DNA of 64,000 bases, taken from assembly GCA_025358025.1 (NCBI GenBank), contig JANYKW010000108.1:1-64000 (forward strand). The letters run 5' to 3'. Positions 27,388 to 37,030 of the stretch are shown here, piece by piece. Source of the DNA: Bacteroidia bacterium. Lineage in GTDB: Bacteria; Bacteroidota; Bacteroidia; Bacteroidales; Prolixibacteraceae. Numbering within the stretch: position 1 is the stretch's first letter; every line of letters starts with the position of its first letter. Under the pieces are notes generated by a model, which saw only the letters and a program-made list of their open reading frames with translations, did not search any database and was not told where the DNA came from. A program made the position numbers and the translations under genes.

Positions 27388-29478
27388 ATGCCAATAAAAA
27401 TAGAAAGTAGGTTGAAGGGAAAAAACACCCGGCTACACCAACAGGAATCAGGACTTATCAGCGTGTTTTTCATTACCAATGTCCTGCTTTTGATTGGTGC
27501 TCTCGCTGTGGTGCTGCTTGATTTGTCAGGATTTTTCAATTCAAGTTATTCCCCGCATGCGCTTTCATTGATAGGGATTTTTGTGCTCATCCTCTTCTTT
27601 CTCAGGGAGGGCAAGAAAAATGCAGCTTTAAATGCTCTTTTTCTACTCCCGGTTCCGGCATATTTTCTAATGATTTCTGCGCGGTTTGCAATTTTTCCAC
27701 CACAGTCATCCTTTAATTACGAAATTTATCTTTATTCAACCGGAATCCTGATTCTCCTGTTATTATCGGAGAAATCCAATCAGATTCTGGCTTTTTTGGC
27801 TGTTACAACGGCGACCATGATCGGGCATATGATATCATTCGCCGACAGGAATCTCCTGTTTCAGGTCAACTGGAATCAATCGCATTCATTTAATCCTGTA
27901 TTACTTTATCTTATCATTGGCGCATCGGGGTATGTACTGTTTCTTCTTTCTCACCGCCTTTTGACAGAGAAGGATGAAAAAATCCTGGCTCTGCAGGAAA
28001 ATCAAACCCTTATTTTCCAGCAATTTTATGAAGGAATCCTGAAAATGAACATAGAAAGGGATGAATTTGGAGAAAGGTCAGGTTATAGCATTGGTTTTGT
28101 GAATCCTGCATTTGAGGAGTATTTTGAAGTCCGCAACTCGGAAGTGAAGGATACCCCGGCACATCTTTTGTTCCAAAAATTATTCCGTGGTGAAGTAGAC
28201 TGGCAATCCCTTGTCGATCCTGCAAAGCGGCTGAAAAAAGAGATATTGGTACCGCATACCGGCAAATGGTACAGAATTAGCTCCATTCCGGTGGATAAAG
28301 ATCATCTGATATGCTTCTTTGAAAATATTACAGCGGATAAGACAAACTTAGCGGAATTGACTAACAGCAAGTTTCGCTACAAACTTTTGCTGGAAACTAT
28401 CCCGGATATATTCTTCGTCATAGACAAAGATGGCACCTATATTGACTACGTACCCAAATCGGATAATGGGATTGATATTCTGGCGGTGGAGATCATTGGA
28501 AGTACGATTTTCGAGGTAGGATTTTCAGCAAAAATGGTTAAACAAGTCAGTAAATCGATCAAGACGGTCATCTCAGCCAATAGCATTGAGACCATTGAAT
28601 ATATGCTGGAAGTGAAAGGAAAGGGTGCCTGTTTCTTTGAGATGAGAATGGTCAAATTAAACAATCATTCTGTTATGGCTGTTTCGAGGGATATATCCAA
28701 ACAGAAATTTGCTGTTCAGGCTATCGAAGAAGCAAGGAAAAAAGCGGAAGAGGCAGACATGCTCAAATCTGCCTTTTTACAAAATATTTCGCATGAAGTT
28801 CGTACGCCACTGAATGCCATTGCCGGATTTTCCAATTTGCTGCTTCAGGATGAAGTTTCACGTCCTGAAAGGTTAAACTACCTTCAGATCATTGTCCGTA
28901 ACTGTACGCTGTTGCTGCATGTCTTCAGCGACACCATCAAGCTATCCAAGATTCAGAGCGGAATTGAGAAGGTAGAAAAACAGCTATACAACATCAATGG
29001 CCTCGTGACTGAAATTCACAGACAGTTCCAGTATGAGAAGCAACAACTTGAAAAAGATCACTTAATACTCAAGCCTGTAAAAGGGATTGAACATCCTAAA
29101 TTTTCAATTATCTGCGACGGGAATAAGGTCAAAGACATCATGGAAAGCCTGATGGACAATGCGCTGAAATTTACAGATGAGGGTGAAATAGAATTCGGAT
29201 ATAGGCTGATCGGAAATTCAGAAATTGAATTTTTCGTCAAAGACACCGGGATTGGCATCCCTGATGATGAATTCGATAAAATTTTTGACCGGTTTTACCA
29301 AATCGATCTGCGAATGAAACGGATCTATGGAGGATCCGGCATTGGCCTCTCGCTGGCCAACGATTTCGTGATGATGCTAGGCAGTAAAATCGCTATTGAA
29401 TCAAAAATCGGGTCGGGCTCCCGGTTCTCTTTTGTCCTGACTTACGAAAACGCAAGCAACCACCTAAGGATTGTTTAA
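27388..29478 (+). CDS. Membrane PAS-domain sensor histidine kinase
   Basis: This 696-residue kinase has about six membrane helices in residues 22-195, two PAS-like regions (about 210-315 and 330-440, with TIPDIFFVIDKDGTYIDYVP), a dimerisation helix with ISHEVRTPLNA (H468) and a full HATPase domain: DNALKFTDEG, DTGIGIPDDEF, FDRFYQ and GGSGIGLSLA. No response regulator is encoded beside it and it has no receiver domain, so its partner lies elsewhere. The signal is unknown. Confidence 0.9.
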   Translation: MPIKIESRLKGKNTRLHQQESGLISVFFITNVLLLIGALAVVLLDLSGFFNSSYSPHALSLIGIFVLILFFLREGKKNAALNALFLLPVPAYFLMISARFAIFPPQSSFNYEIYLYSTGILILLLLSEKSNQILAFLAVTTATMIGHMISFADRNLLFQVNWNQSHSFNPVLLYLIIGASGYVLFLLSHRLLTEKDEKILALQENQTLIFQQFYEGILKMNIERDEFGERSGYSIGFVNPAFEEYFEVRNSEVKDTPAHLLFQKLFRGEVDWQSLVDPAKRLKKEILVPHTGKWYRISSIPVDKDHLICFFENITADKTNLAELTNSKFRYKLLLETIPDIFFVIDKDGTYIDYVPKSDNGIDILAVEIIGSTIFEVGFSAKMVKQVSKSIKTVISANSIETIEYMLEVKGKGACFFEMRMVKLNNHSVMAVSRDISKQKFAVQAIEEARKKAEEADMLKSAFLQNISHEVRTPLNAIAGFSNLLLQDEVSRPERLNYLQIIVRNCTLLLHVFSDTIKLSKIQSGIEKVEKQLYNINGLVTEIHRQFQYEKQQLEKDHLILKPVKGIEHPKFSIICDGNKVKDIMESLMDNALKFTDEGEIEFGYRLIGNSEIEFFVKDTGIGIPDDEFDKIFDRFYQIDLRMKRIYGGSGIGLSLANDFVMMLGSKIAIESKIGSGSRFSFVLTYENASNHLRIV

Positions 29479-29648
29479 TTTTTTATTACGTGGGTAAATC
29501 CCCCGGATCGATATACTCATACAGATTGGCAATAACAAAAAATGGATGGGTTATTGTTTGCTGAAAGTTGCGGTAGTTTGAAAAACTTAAATAAATTTTA
29601 AGTAAATTAAGCCTCTGAATCATTAATCCACGCTAATAAACCAACGAC

Positions 29649-30809
29649 ATGAACAGAAAAAAGATTTTTGCATTCCTATTCATTTTATTTGCCATTGATG
29701 GATTTTCACAATCAAAATTCAGTGGGTTGGACATGAATATGGGTAATCTCTACAGGATGTCTGATGCTAAAACCCGCTCCATCAGTCCCGAAAATTTTAC
29801 GGGAGCGAAAGGGAAGGGAGGAATGGCAGATCCTGCAGATAAAGCAAATCCTAATGTTGCAAATGCTTCCAATGCCGCACGCGATCTCGGCGCAGGCTGG
29901 AAAGTTAATCCATATGTACAGATAAAACCCGGGCAAACCTTCACGCTTGCAGAAATGGAAGGTCCTGGTGCCATACAACACATCTGGATGACTCCTACCG
30001 GAAACTGGAGATTCTCTATCCTCCGAATTTACTGGGACGATGAAAATGAACCTTCGGTGGAATGTCCGGTGGGCGATTTTTTTGGTCAGGGATGGAATAC
30101 CTATGCCCAACTCACTTCATTGCCAATATGCGTAAATCCCGGGAGTGCTTTCAACTGTTACTGGCCTATGCCGTTTCGCAAAAAATGCAGGATAACCATG
30201 GAAAACATTAATGACAAGGATGCCATGACGGTCTATTATCAGATCGATTATACCCTAACAGAAGTTCCATCTGATGCCGGCTATTTTCATGCACAATTCC
30301 GTCGCTCCAATCCGGTTGAAACTTCCATTTACACCATCGTGGACGGGATCAGGGGTAAAGGTCAGTTTGTAGGACTCTATATGGCATGGGGAGCCAACAA
30401 CAATGGCTGGTGGGGAGAAGGTGAAATAAAGTTCTTTTTGGATGGAGACAGTCAGTATCCAACTATTTGTGGTACAGGGACGGAAGATTATTTCTGCGGA
30501 TCATACAATTTTGACAGAGAAGGAAAATACAAGGAATTTTGCACTCCTTACTCCGGTCTTCATCAGGTAATACGTCCCGGGGGAGATTACAAAGTAACGA
30601 TGAGATTTGGCCTTTACCGCTGGCACATCATGGATCCGATTCGTTTTGAGAAAGATTTGAAAATAACCATTCAGGATCTTGGATGGCACCACGGCGGGAG
30701 GTATCTCGCCCAGCACTCCGACATCGCCTCTACCTGTTTTTGGTATCAGTCGGATCCGCATGCTGCTTTCCCAAAAATACCGGATTGGCGTGAGCTGGAG
30801 GTTAATTGA
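29649..30809 (+). CDS. DUF2961 protein, glycoside hydrolase family GH172-like
   Basis: This 386-residue protein has a signal peptide (about 1-20, ending GFSQ) and a single DUF2961 domain. It carries the conserved GPGAIQHIWMT, GEGEIKFFLDGD and GTGTEDYFCGSY motifs; the last two contain the glutamates expected at the active site of GH172 enzymes. Characterised GH172 members act on alpha-fructofuranosides or alpha-D-arabinofuranosides. No SusC/SusD or other glycosidase lies next to it, so the substrate is open. Confidence 0.8.
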   Translation: MNRKKIFAFLFILFAIDGFSQSKFSGLDMNMGNLYRMSDAKTRSISPENFTGAKGKGGMADPADKANPNVANASNAARDLGAGWKVNPYVQIKPGQTFTLAEMEGPGAIQHIWMTPTGNWRFSILRIYWDDENEPSVECPVGDFFGQGWNTYAQLTSLPICVNPGSAFNCYWPMPFRKKCRITMENINDKDAMTVYYQIDYTLTEVPSDAGYFHAQFRRSNPVETSIYTIVDGIRGKGQFVGLYMAWGANNNGWWGEGEIKFFLDGDSQYPTICGTGTEDYFCGSYNFDREGKYKEFCTPYSGLHQVIRPGGDYKVTMRFGLYRWHIMDPIRFEKDLKITIQDLGWHHGGRYLAQHSDIASTCFWYQSDPHAAFPKIPDWRELEVN

Positions 30810-30902
30810 AAGTTGAGAGTCAGGGTAATCTGAATCTTTTCTCATAACTACCCCGGTACCATTAAAACATTTTATGTTTATAAATCTGATTCATCACTTC
30901 CC

Positions 30903-31637
30903 ATGAGACTAAAAATGATTATTTTGCCATTGGTTTTAATGTCCCTTGTTTCAGTAGTTTTTGGTCAGGTGAGTTCACCCAAAAAAAATAAAATTTTTAT
31001 CACGGGTGCAGTTTATGACAGTGAAACCAAAAAACCACTGACCAATGCCCATTTTTCTATACAAAAAAGCGATAACTATTCTGCCCAGACCAGTGGAAAG
31101 TTTTCGCTCCTGGGTGTGCCAGGTGATACCATCTCCTACAATTATCTCGGCTACAAGGAGCTGCGTGTGATCATACCCGATACATTGAAAGAAGTAGAAT
31201 ACCTGATGGGTGTTTTTATGCCCAAGGATACTTTTCTCATTCCCGAGGTCGTAATTTTCCCCCGAATTGAAAATTATTCATCTGTAGTAAGTGAAGTTAA
31301 GGTGGATGAACGAATGATCAACCAGGCCCAGAAAAATGTCAATAAGGGAGTTTTTCAGGGTCTGACCCAACCGGCTGGTAAATACGATGCCGAAATGAAT
31401 GCAAAAAAAACGATGCGAGGTTATGAAATGAAGGCTCAGTACAATGGACTTCTGGTTACACCCGAAAATACTGTGGGTATGTCAACGGCCAATTATCAGA
31501 CGCATTACCTTCAGTTTGGCACGCCCCTGGTCAGAGCTAAAAAAATTACCTTTGAAATGATCCGGCAAAATGAAATTGAACTGTTGCTTGTAAACTATGA
31601 GATCATGAAATTAGACAGCATTAAAATTAAGCCGTAG
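30903..31637 (+). CDS. Exported protein with carboxypeptidase-regulatory-like domain
   Basis: This 244-residue protein has a signal peptide (about 1-22) followed by a beta-sandwich of the CarboxypepD_reg type (about 32-110: ITGAVYDSETKKPLTNAHFSI, TSGKFSLLGVPGDTISYNYLGYK). The C-terminal half has no motif I recognise. Such proteins are common secreted proteins of unknown role in this phylum. It is followed directly by an octamer repeat array. Confidence 0.7.
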   Translation: MRLKMIILPLVLMSLVSVVFGQVSSPKKNKIFITGAVYDSETKKPLTNAHFSIQKSDNYSAQTSGKFSLLGVPGDTISYNYLGYKELRVIIPDTLKEVEYLMGVFMPKDTFLIPEVVIFPRIENYSSVVSEVKVDERMINQAQKNVNKGVFQGLTQPAGKYDAEMNAKKTMRGYEMKAQYNGLLVTPENTVGMSTANYQTHYLQFGTPLVRAKKITFEMIRQNEIELLLVNYEIMKLDSIKIKP

Positions 31638-31640
31638 AAG

Positions 31641-31766
31641 GGAAGGACCGAGAGACGGATAGACGGAAGGACGGAAGGACGGATGGACTGAGAGACGGAA
31701 GGACGGAGAGACGGAAGGACGGAGAGACGGATGAGAAACGGATGAGAAACGGATAGACGGAAAGAC
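31641..31766. repeat. Octamer tandem repeat array
   Basis: About 125 bp consist of roughly a dozen units of GAGACGGA, AGGACGGA, TAGACGGA and TGGACTGA, with two longer TGAGAAACGGA units. It starts 3 bp behind a stop codon. The following 100 bp, up to the proline dehydrogenase gene, hold only short GCTAA-type repeats. Confidence 0.9.
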
Positions 31767-31870
31767 ATTTCGGTTATAATCCAACCAACACCTAATTATA
31801 AATACGAACCGCTAATATCCCAATAGCTAACAGACAAAGCTAACTGGCTAATGACTAATAGCCTAACAGC

Positions 31871-32782
31871 TTAGCTCCGGATAAAAATGGCCTTGATGAT
31901 GTGCCACACCATGTTGGGATTTTCTTTCAGGCGACGGGTAGAATAACTAAACCATTGTTTACCAAATGGAACGTAAACCCGCATGGGATGACCTTTTGCA
32001 ACAATTGACCGGCGAAGTATGGCAGTTACTCCATACAACATCTGGAACTCGTAATGCTCTTTGGTGATGTTGTGCTTTTCTATCAGCAACATGGACTGCT
32101 CAACCAGGTAGCGGTCGTGGGTGGCAATTCCGGCATAGATCCCGTTCTGCAACATAAATTCCAGATCTTCCAGGAAGTGATCCCGTACCTCCTGATAACC
32201 TTTGTAGGCAATGGATTTGTCTTCGATATATATGCCTTTGCACAGGCGGAGATTGAGTGGTGAAGAGACCGAGTGAAGGTCCATCAACTGTTTTATATCG
32301 CTGAGGGTACGCCGCATATATGCCTGAAAAACCAATCCGACCCGCCGGGGAAATTCAGCCTTCAGTCTTTTGTACAGGTTTATTTCATCGTCCGTGCAGG
32401 CAGAGTCCTCCATGTCGATACGGATGAAACTACTTCTTTTATCCGCAGCCAGAACAACTTCTCTCATCTTACTGTAACACACTTCCTTATCCAGCAAGAG
32501 ACCAAACATGGACGGCTTCAGAGAGAAATTCCCCCGGATTTCACCGGAAGCAAATTGTTCAATCACATCGATGTATTGAACTTTATAAGCTTCGGCTTCT
32601 TCAAGTTTTGAAATGTGTTCACCAAGAATATCGACAGTTACAGTGCATCCTTCCGCATTCAACTTCGCTGATTCGCGCATTGCATCTGAGAGGTTCACTC
32701 CGGAGATATATTTTTTGGAAAATATCCATATCAGCCGCATAGGCATAAATGGGAGAATAGCTGCAATAATCCGGTTAATCAT
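31871..32782 (-). CDS. Proline dehydrogenase
   Basis: This 303-residue FAD enzyme of the PutA/PRODH barrel oxidises proline to pyrroline-5-carboxylate. It has FIRIDMEDS (substrate/FAD region), VFQAYMRRTLSD and LRLCKGIY, and ends with the FAD-side YEFQMLYGV and RVYVPFG followed by WFSYSTRRLKENP. It works with the pruA product and donates electrons to the quinone pool. Confidence 0.9.
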   Translation of the reverse strand: MINRIIAAILPFMPMRLIWIFSKKYISGVNLSDAMRESAKLNAEGCTVTVDILGEHISKLEEAEAYKVQYIDVIEQFASGEIRGNFSLKPSMFGLLLDKEVCYSKMREVVLAADKRSSFIRIDMEDSACTDDEINLYKRLKAEFPRRVGLVFQAYMRRTLSDIKQLMDLHSVSSPLNLRLCKGIYIEDKSIAYKGYQEVRDHFLEDLEFMLQNGIYAGIATHDRYLVEQSMLLIEKHNITKEHYEFQMLYGVTAILRRSIVAKGHPMRVYVPFGKQWFSYSTRRLKENPNMVWHIIKAIFIRS

Positions 32783-32899
32783 CGTTTCAAATTTTTCCCC
32801 TTGTTAGGTTCTGTAAAAATAACTACCCCTGGTTTGTCAATCTATGACCTTTATCAACTCATCAAAAAATTCGGACACGAAAAAAGAACAGACCCATAT

Positions 32900-32928
32900 T
32901 GCACATTAAACATTTCAGTTATATTTGT
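32900..32928 (+). promoter_or_regulatory. Promoter of the OmpH-like gene
   Basis: TTG at 32900-32902 and TATATTTG at 32921-32928, 18 nt apart, fit the Bacteroidetes -33/-7 consensus. The gene starts 12 bp further on, giving a very short leader if the first ATG is used. Confidence 0.6.
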
Positions 32929-32940
32929 GCCACTTAAATC

Positions 32941-33549
32941 ATGATATTTAAACATCACAGTTTAATTATGAAGAATTCAACGATTGTTTTGATTGTACTT
33001 GGAGTGGCTGTTGCTATCCTCTATCTGCTTCATTTTACAGGAAATAAAAGTGGTATGATGCGTTTGGGAAATGAGAATTCCGGAAATAGCGTGTCTGTGT
33101 CTATTGCCTACGTAAAAATGGATTCCGTGCTCTTCACTTACGAACTGGCCAAAAAGCTGACAACAAATCTCCAGACAAACCAGGAGTCATTCAAGAAAGA
33201 GTATAGTGCCAAACGGATTCAGTTTGAAAAAGATGCAGCCTCCTTCCGGGAGAAAGTACAGAAAGGCGGATTTCTGACCGAGGAGCGTGCCAAATTGGAA
33301 CAGGAACGATTAATGGGTCAGCAGCAGGAAATTGAGCGCCTCGATTACGAGCTCACCCAGAAATTGAACGAAATGCAGGGTCAGGTCAATCAGCAAATAA
33401 TCGACAGCATCTCCTCATTTCTGAAGAGTTATAATGCCTCCAAAAAATATGACTTCATCCTCAACAGTGCCAGCATGCTGGAGGGTACCCCAAAATACAA
33501 CATCACGAAAGATGTTTCAGAAGGTCTGAATAAAAGGTACATGCCCTGA
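32941..33549 (+). CDS. OmpH/Skp-like periplasmic chaperone
   Basis: This 202-residue protein has an N-terminal membrane/signal helix (about 14-27), then a segment starting SIAYVKMDSVLFTYE and a long coiled coil (about 75-160), as in OmpH/Skp proteins that escort outer-membrane proteins across the periplasm. An ATG at 32968 (MKNSTIV) is a good alternative start. The leading helix may keep it membrane-anchored. Confidence 0.8.
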   Translation: MIFKHHSLIMKNSTIVLIVLGVAVAILYLLHFTGNKSGMMRLGNENSGNSVSVSIAYVKMDSVLFTYELAKKLTTNLQTNQESFKKEYSAKRIQFEKDAASFREKVQKGGFLTEERAKLEQERLMGQQQEIERLDYELTQKLNEMQGQVNQQIIDSISSFLKSYNASKKYDFILNSASMLEGTPKYNITKDVSEGLNKRYMP

Positions 33550-33610
33550 TTCAGAAATTCCGCAAAGAAGCTGCTGAAAGATTCATTATCAGAAGTTTTT
33601 TAATTTAACG

Positions 33611-34891
33611 GTGATTAAGACGAAATTCAGATTTTATCTGGAGCGGCAGCAACCGCTTGTTCTGTCATCGCACCTACCTGCGAAAGCTTACGGAGGTACT
33701 TTTTTTGTCACAATTCCCTGCCACGACGAACCAAATCTTTTAGATTCCCTCCGGTCTCTTGCAGATTGTACCCCACCTTCATCTGAAGTAACTATTATTG
33801 TTGTAGTTAATTCGTCCGATCAGGCTTCCGGGGAAGTAGTGTTCAGGAATAATGAGACCATACTTTCCGTTTTAGAGTGGTGGGATAATCAGCCCCGGCC
33901 ATTTTTTCAACTTTGTCTGCTGGAGGCATCCTCTTTGCCTTCAAAATGGGCCGGTGTAGGATGGGCCAGAAAAATTGCGATGGACGAAGCAGTCCGGTTG
34001 CTGGATATTTCAGGAAGAAATGAGGGTATTCTGATTGCCTTTGATGCCGATAGCTTAGTTACCCGAAACTATTTTACCGCGATCGAAACAGCCTTTTCCG
34101 ACAATCCACGGTACAATTTTGTCACGCTCAATTTTAGTCACCCTGTCGACGACCCAACCCTTTCCCCCTCGTTGCGCGAAGGAATCATACTTTATGAACT
34201 TTATCTGCGTTACCTTAAGAATGCCATGCAGTGGTGCGGATATTCCCATGCCATGCATACCATAGGATCGAGTTTTGCTGTAAAGGCAACTGCTTATGTC
34301 AAGCAAGGGGGCATGAACAGACGGCAGGCAGGTGAGGATTTTCATTTTCTGCATAAGATCGTGCTGCTGGGCGACTACGGAGTGATCAGGGAGGCTACTG
34401 TTTATCCGGCTGCCAGAATATCCCACCGGGTACCTTTTGGCACCGGGGCAGCACTGAAAAAATGGGAGGAGGGAGACAAGGAACTTTATTCCGTTTATAC
34501 TTTAAGAACTTTTGAAACCTTGCAACCGCTATTCTGCGATCCGGGATACTTTTTTTCAACCCAATGGAATGAATGGAGAGATTTTTTCGGCAGGCTGGAT
34601 CCTCGTTTACAAGATTACATAACAACAACCGGGACACCGGAGAGGCTGAATGAGCTAAAGAACAACTGCTCGGATATAAGCACCTTCATGAAAAGATTTT
34701 ACCATCTGGTCAACGCATTCTGGATCATCCAATATCTCAATCAGTGCGAAACATCCGAAGGTGGAAAGGGAAGCTTGATAGAGGAGTCCGTCAACCTTTT
34801 GGCCGCATTGAAGGTAGAAACATCCGGAGAAATGAGTCCCCGGAAGTTGCTGGAGATCTTCAGGAAGCTTGACCTGACCTGCAACTGCTAA
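33611..34891 (+). CDS. Family 2 glycosyltransferase (GT-A fold)
   Basis: This 426-residue protein starts with GTG. It has an N-terminal GT-A domain (VTIPCHDEPNLLDSLRSL; LIAFDADSLVTRNYF contains the DxD metal motif; GGMNRRQAGEDFHFLHKI the later ED motif). The C-terminal 150 residues have no recognised motif and no membrane helix. It transfers a sugar, but donor and acceptor are unknown. The region lies apart from any polysaccharide cluster. Confidence 0.8.
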   Translation: MIKTKFRFYLERQQPLVLSSHLPAKAYGGTFFVTIPCHDEPNLLDSLRSLADCTPPSSEVTIIVVVNSSDQASGEVVFRNNETILSVLEWWDNQPRPFFQLCLLEASSLPSKWAGVGWARKIAMDEAVRLLDISGRNEGILIAFDADSLVTRNYFTAIETAFSDNPRYNFVTLNFSHPVDDPTLSPSLREGIILYELYLRYLKNAMQWCGYSHAMHTIGSSFAVKATAYVKQGGMNRRQAGEDFHFLHKIVLLGDYGVIREATVYPAARISHRVPFGTGAALKKWEEGDKELYSVYTLRTFETLQPLFCDPGYFFSTQWNEWRDFFGRLDPRLQDYITTTGTPERLNELKNNCSDISTFMKRFYHLVNAFWIIQYLNQCETSEGGKGSLIEESVNLLAALKVETSGEMSPRKLLEIFRKLDLTCNC

Positions 34892-34896
34892 TCAAA

Positions 34897-34930
34897 AGAG
34901 CCTGAAACCGGATTACCAGTTTCAGTCTCT
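34897..34930. terminator. Bidirectional terminator between the glycosyltransferase and biotin-carrier genes
   Basis: A stem AGAGCCTGAAAC / GTTTCAGTCTCT with one mismatch and a 10-nt loop lies between convergent genes. The T/A tracts are short. Confidence 0.6.
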
Positions 34931-34951
34931 TTAAAGAAATAAAAGCTTGCA

Positions 34952-35293
34952 TTATGTCAGATCCTCATTCAACTCTTCAAGAAGGATCAACACCTGGTCC
35001 TTTTTAACTTTATCTCCCTCAGATACCAACACCTTCTTAACCGTTCCCTGAAAGGGTACTTCGAGGATGGTCTGCATCTTCATGGCCTCATATTTGAGCA
35101 GTTTATCTCCTACAGCTAAATCTTGTCCGGCTTTTACATAAACCTCCAGAATCGTTCCGGGGATTACCGAGCGTATCTCATTCGGGTCATCAGCCTGCCA
35201 CTTTTTCCGCAAGCCATATTTTTTGGTATGCAGCGTGTAGTATTGTGCCGTATTGACAACGAATACTTCATATTTTGGTTTTTTATCTTCCAT
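34952..35293 (-). CDS. Biotin carrier protein of an acyl-CoA carboxylase/decarboxylase
   Basis: This 113-residue protein ends in a biotinyl domain with the biotinylation site YEAMKMQTIL (lysine in EAMKM) and a proximal VYVKAGQDLAVGDKLL. It carries CO2 between the carboxylase or decarboxylase subunits. It follows the carboxyltransferase gene by 28 bp, so the two form one enzyme. No biotin carboxylase or membrane subunit is in the window. Confidence 0.9.
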   Translation of the reverse strand: MEDKKPKYEVFVVNTAQYYTLHTKKYGLRKKWQADDPNEIRSVIPGTILEVYVKAGQDLAVGDKLLKYEAMKMQTILEVPFQGTVKKVLVSEGDKVKKDQVLILLEELNEDLT

Positions 35294-35321
35294 TATAGTC
35301 TAAAGTTTAGCTCATCATTGA

Positions 35322-36866
35322 TCAGAATGGAGGTATTCCGTGTTTCTTTGCCGGTCTTTTGTCAACCTTATGTTCTGAAATTTCAAGGGAATGGATCAGT
35401 CGAGCGCGTGTTTCGAGTGGCTCAATCACCTCATCGATATATCCTTTGGAGGCAGCAACAAATGGATTGGCAAATTTATCCTTGTACTCCTGAACCTTTT
35501 GCTTGCGCATTTCTGCAGGATTTTCGGCTTCATCGATCTCTTTGCGGAAGACAATATTTGCAGCCCCCTCAGGTCCCATCACCGCAATCTCGGCAGTAGG
35601 CCATGCATAGACAAAGTCGGCACCCAGGTGACGGGAGTTCATGGCGATATAACCTCCACCGTAGGCTTTCCGGATAATCACAGTAACCTTTGGCACAGTT
35701 GCTTCACTGTAGGCATACAACAGTTTCGCACCATGACGGATAACCCCGGCGTGTTCCTGGTCAACACCGGGAAGGTATCCCGGCATATCCTCAAGTGTCA
35801 CGATAGGGATATTGAATGCATCACAGTAACGGATAAAGCGGGCGGCTTTGTCAGAACTGTCACAATCAAGCACGCCGGCAAGATACATTGGCTGGTTGGC
35901 AACAAAACCAACCGTATTTCCGGCAATACGACCAAATCCGATGACAATGTTACGGGCAAAAAGTTCCATAATTTCAAAAAAGTCAGAGCTGTCGGATACG
36001 GCTTTGATGATATCTCGGATATCATAAGGATAATGCGGATCACTGGGAACGATATCTTCAATGCTGACAGAAAAATTAGGTGCCTGGGTCGGGAAGCGAA
36101 GTGCCTTCTGTGTATTATTCCATGGGATGTAGGAGATCAGTTTTTTGATCTGCTCAAAACAATCATCTTCACTCAGTGCATAGAAATGCGCATTCCCTGT
36201 AATTTCGCTATGCACCAGTGCACCACCCAGCTCTTCCATAGAAATTTCTTCTCCCAATACCGTTTTAATCACACCCGGGCCGGTGATAAACATCTTGGAG
36301 ATATTTTCAACTACAAAGACAAAATCGGTCAGCGCAGGCGAATAAACGGCTCCTCCGGCACAAGGACCCAGGATTACCGATAATTGAGGAATAACACCGG
36401 ATGCCTCTGTATTGCGGTAAAATATCTCACCATAACCTGCCAGGGAGTTAACACCTTCCTGGATACGCGCACCACCTGAATCGTTGATGCCAATGATAGG
36501 CACGCGCATCTTCAGTGCATGATCCATAATCTTGGTGATTTTACGCGCATGCATCAATCCCAAAGAACCACCTGCAACAGTGAAATCCTGGGCATAGATA
36601 CATACAGGCTGGTTGTACATGGTGCCGGTGCCAATGATGACGCCGTCGCCATGCAAGACCTTCTTTTCCATGTCAAAATCTTTCCCGGTATGCTCAACAA
36701 AGAGGTCGTACTCGTGGAATGAATTTTCGTCGAGGATTGCTTTAATCCTTTCGCGGGCTGTCTTTTTGCCCATGGCCACCTGTTTCCCGATGGCAGCTTC
36801 TCCACCACCTTGCTGAGCCTCTTTCTTTCTTCTGCGAAGGTCAAGAATGTTTCTTTTTAATGACAT
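35322..36866 (-). CDS. Acyl-CoA carboxyltransferase (propionyl-CoA carboxylase beta / methylmalonyl-CoA decarboxylase alpha)
   Basis: This 514-residue crotonase-fold carboxyltransferase has both acyl-CoA binding halves: the N-terminal INDSGGARIQEGVNSLAGYG and AGGAVYSPALTDF, and the C-terminal YAYSEATVPKVTVIIRKAYGGGYIAM. It uses the neighbouring biotin carrier. Whether it works as a carboxylase or as part of a sodium-pumping methylmalonyl-CoA decarboxylase depends on partners not present here. Confidence 0.88.
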   Translation of the reverse strand: MSLKRNILDLRRRKKEAQQGGGEAAIGKQVAMGKKTARERIKAILDENSFHEYDLFVEHTGKDFDMEKKVLHGDGVIIGTGTMYNQPVCIYAQDFTVAGGSLGLMHARKITKIMDHALKMRVPIIGINDSGGARIQEGVNSLAGYGEIFYRNTEASGVIPQLSVILGPCAGGAVYSPALTDFVFVVENISKMFITGPGVIKTVLGEEISMEELGGALVHSEITGNAHFYALSEDDCFEQIKKLISYIPWNNTQKALRFPTQAPNFSVSIEDIVPSDPHYPYDIRDIIKAVSDSSDFFEIMELFARNIVIGFGRIAGNTVGFVANQPMYLAGVLDCDSSDKAARFIRYCDAFNIPIVTLEDMPGYLPGVDQEHAGVIRHGAKLLYAYSEATVPKVTVIIRKAYGGGYIAMNSRHLGADFVYAWPTAEIAVMGPEGAANIVFRKEIDEAENPAEMRKQKVQEYKDKFANPFVAASKGYIDEVIEPLETRARLIHSLEISEHKVDKRPAKKHGIPPF

Positions 36867-37030
36867 AATCTGTAGCTGTTTACTTATGTTTAGTCCCTTT
36901 TCAGAACAAATTTATAGACAAAATCTTGTGTGACAAAAATACAAAAAATAATCGCTTTGGATTTACCAAATGAATATTGTCTGATGAATATCCGCAATTT
37001 GCGTGCTGCAATCCTGCAAATTCTATCTGA

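Noticed and set aside
31641-31766. CRISPR-like array
   Set aside because: The 8-bp units are contiguous without spacers, so this is a simple tandem repeat.
35391-36383. 330-residue open frame on the + strand
   Set aside because: It is antisense to the conserved carboxyltransferase gene and has a low-complexity composition without motifs; it mirrors the codon pattern of the real gene.
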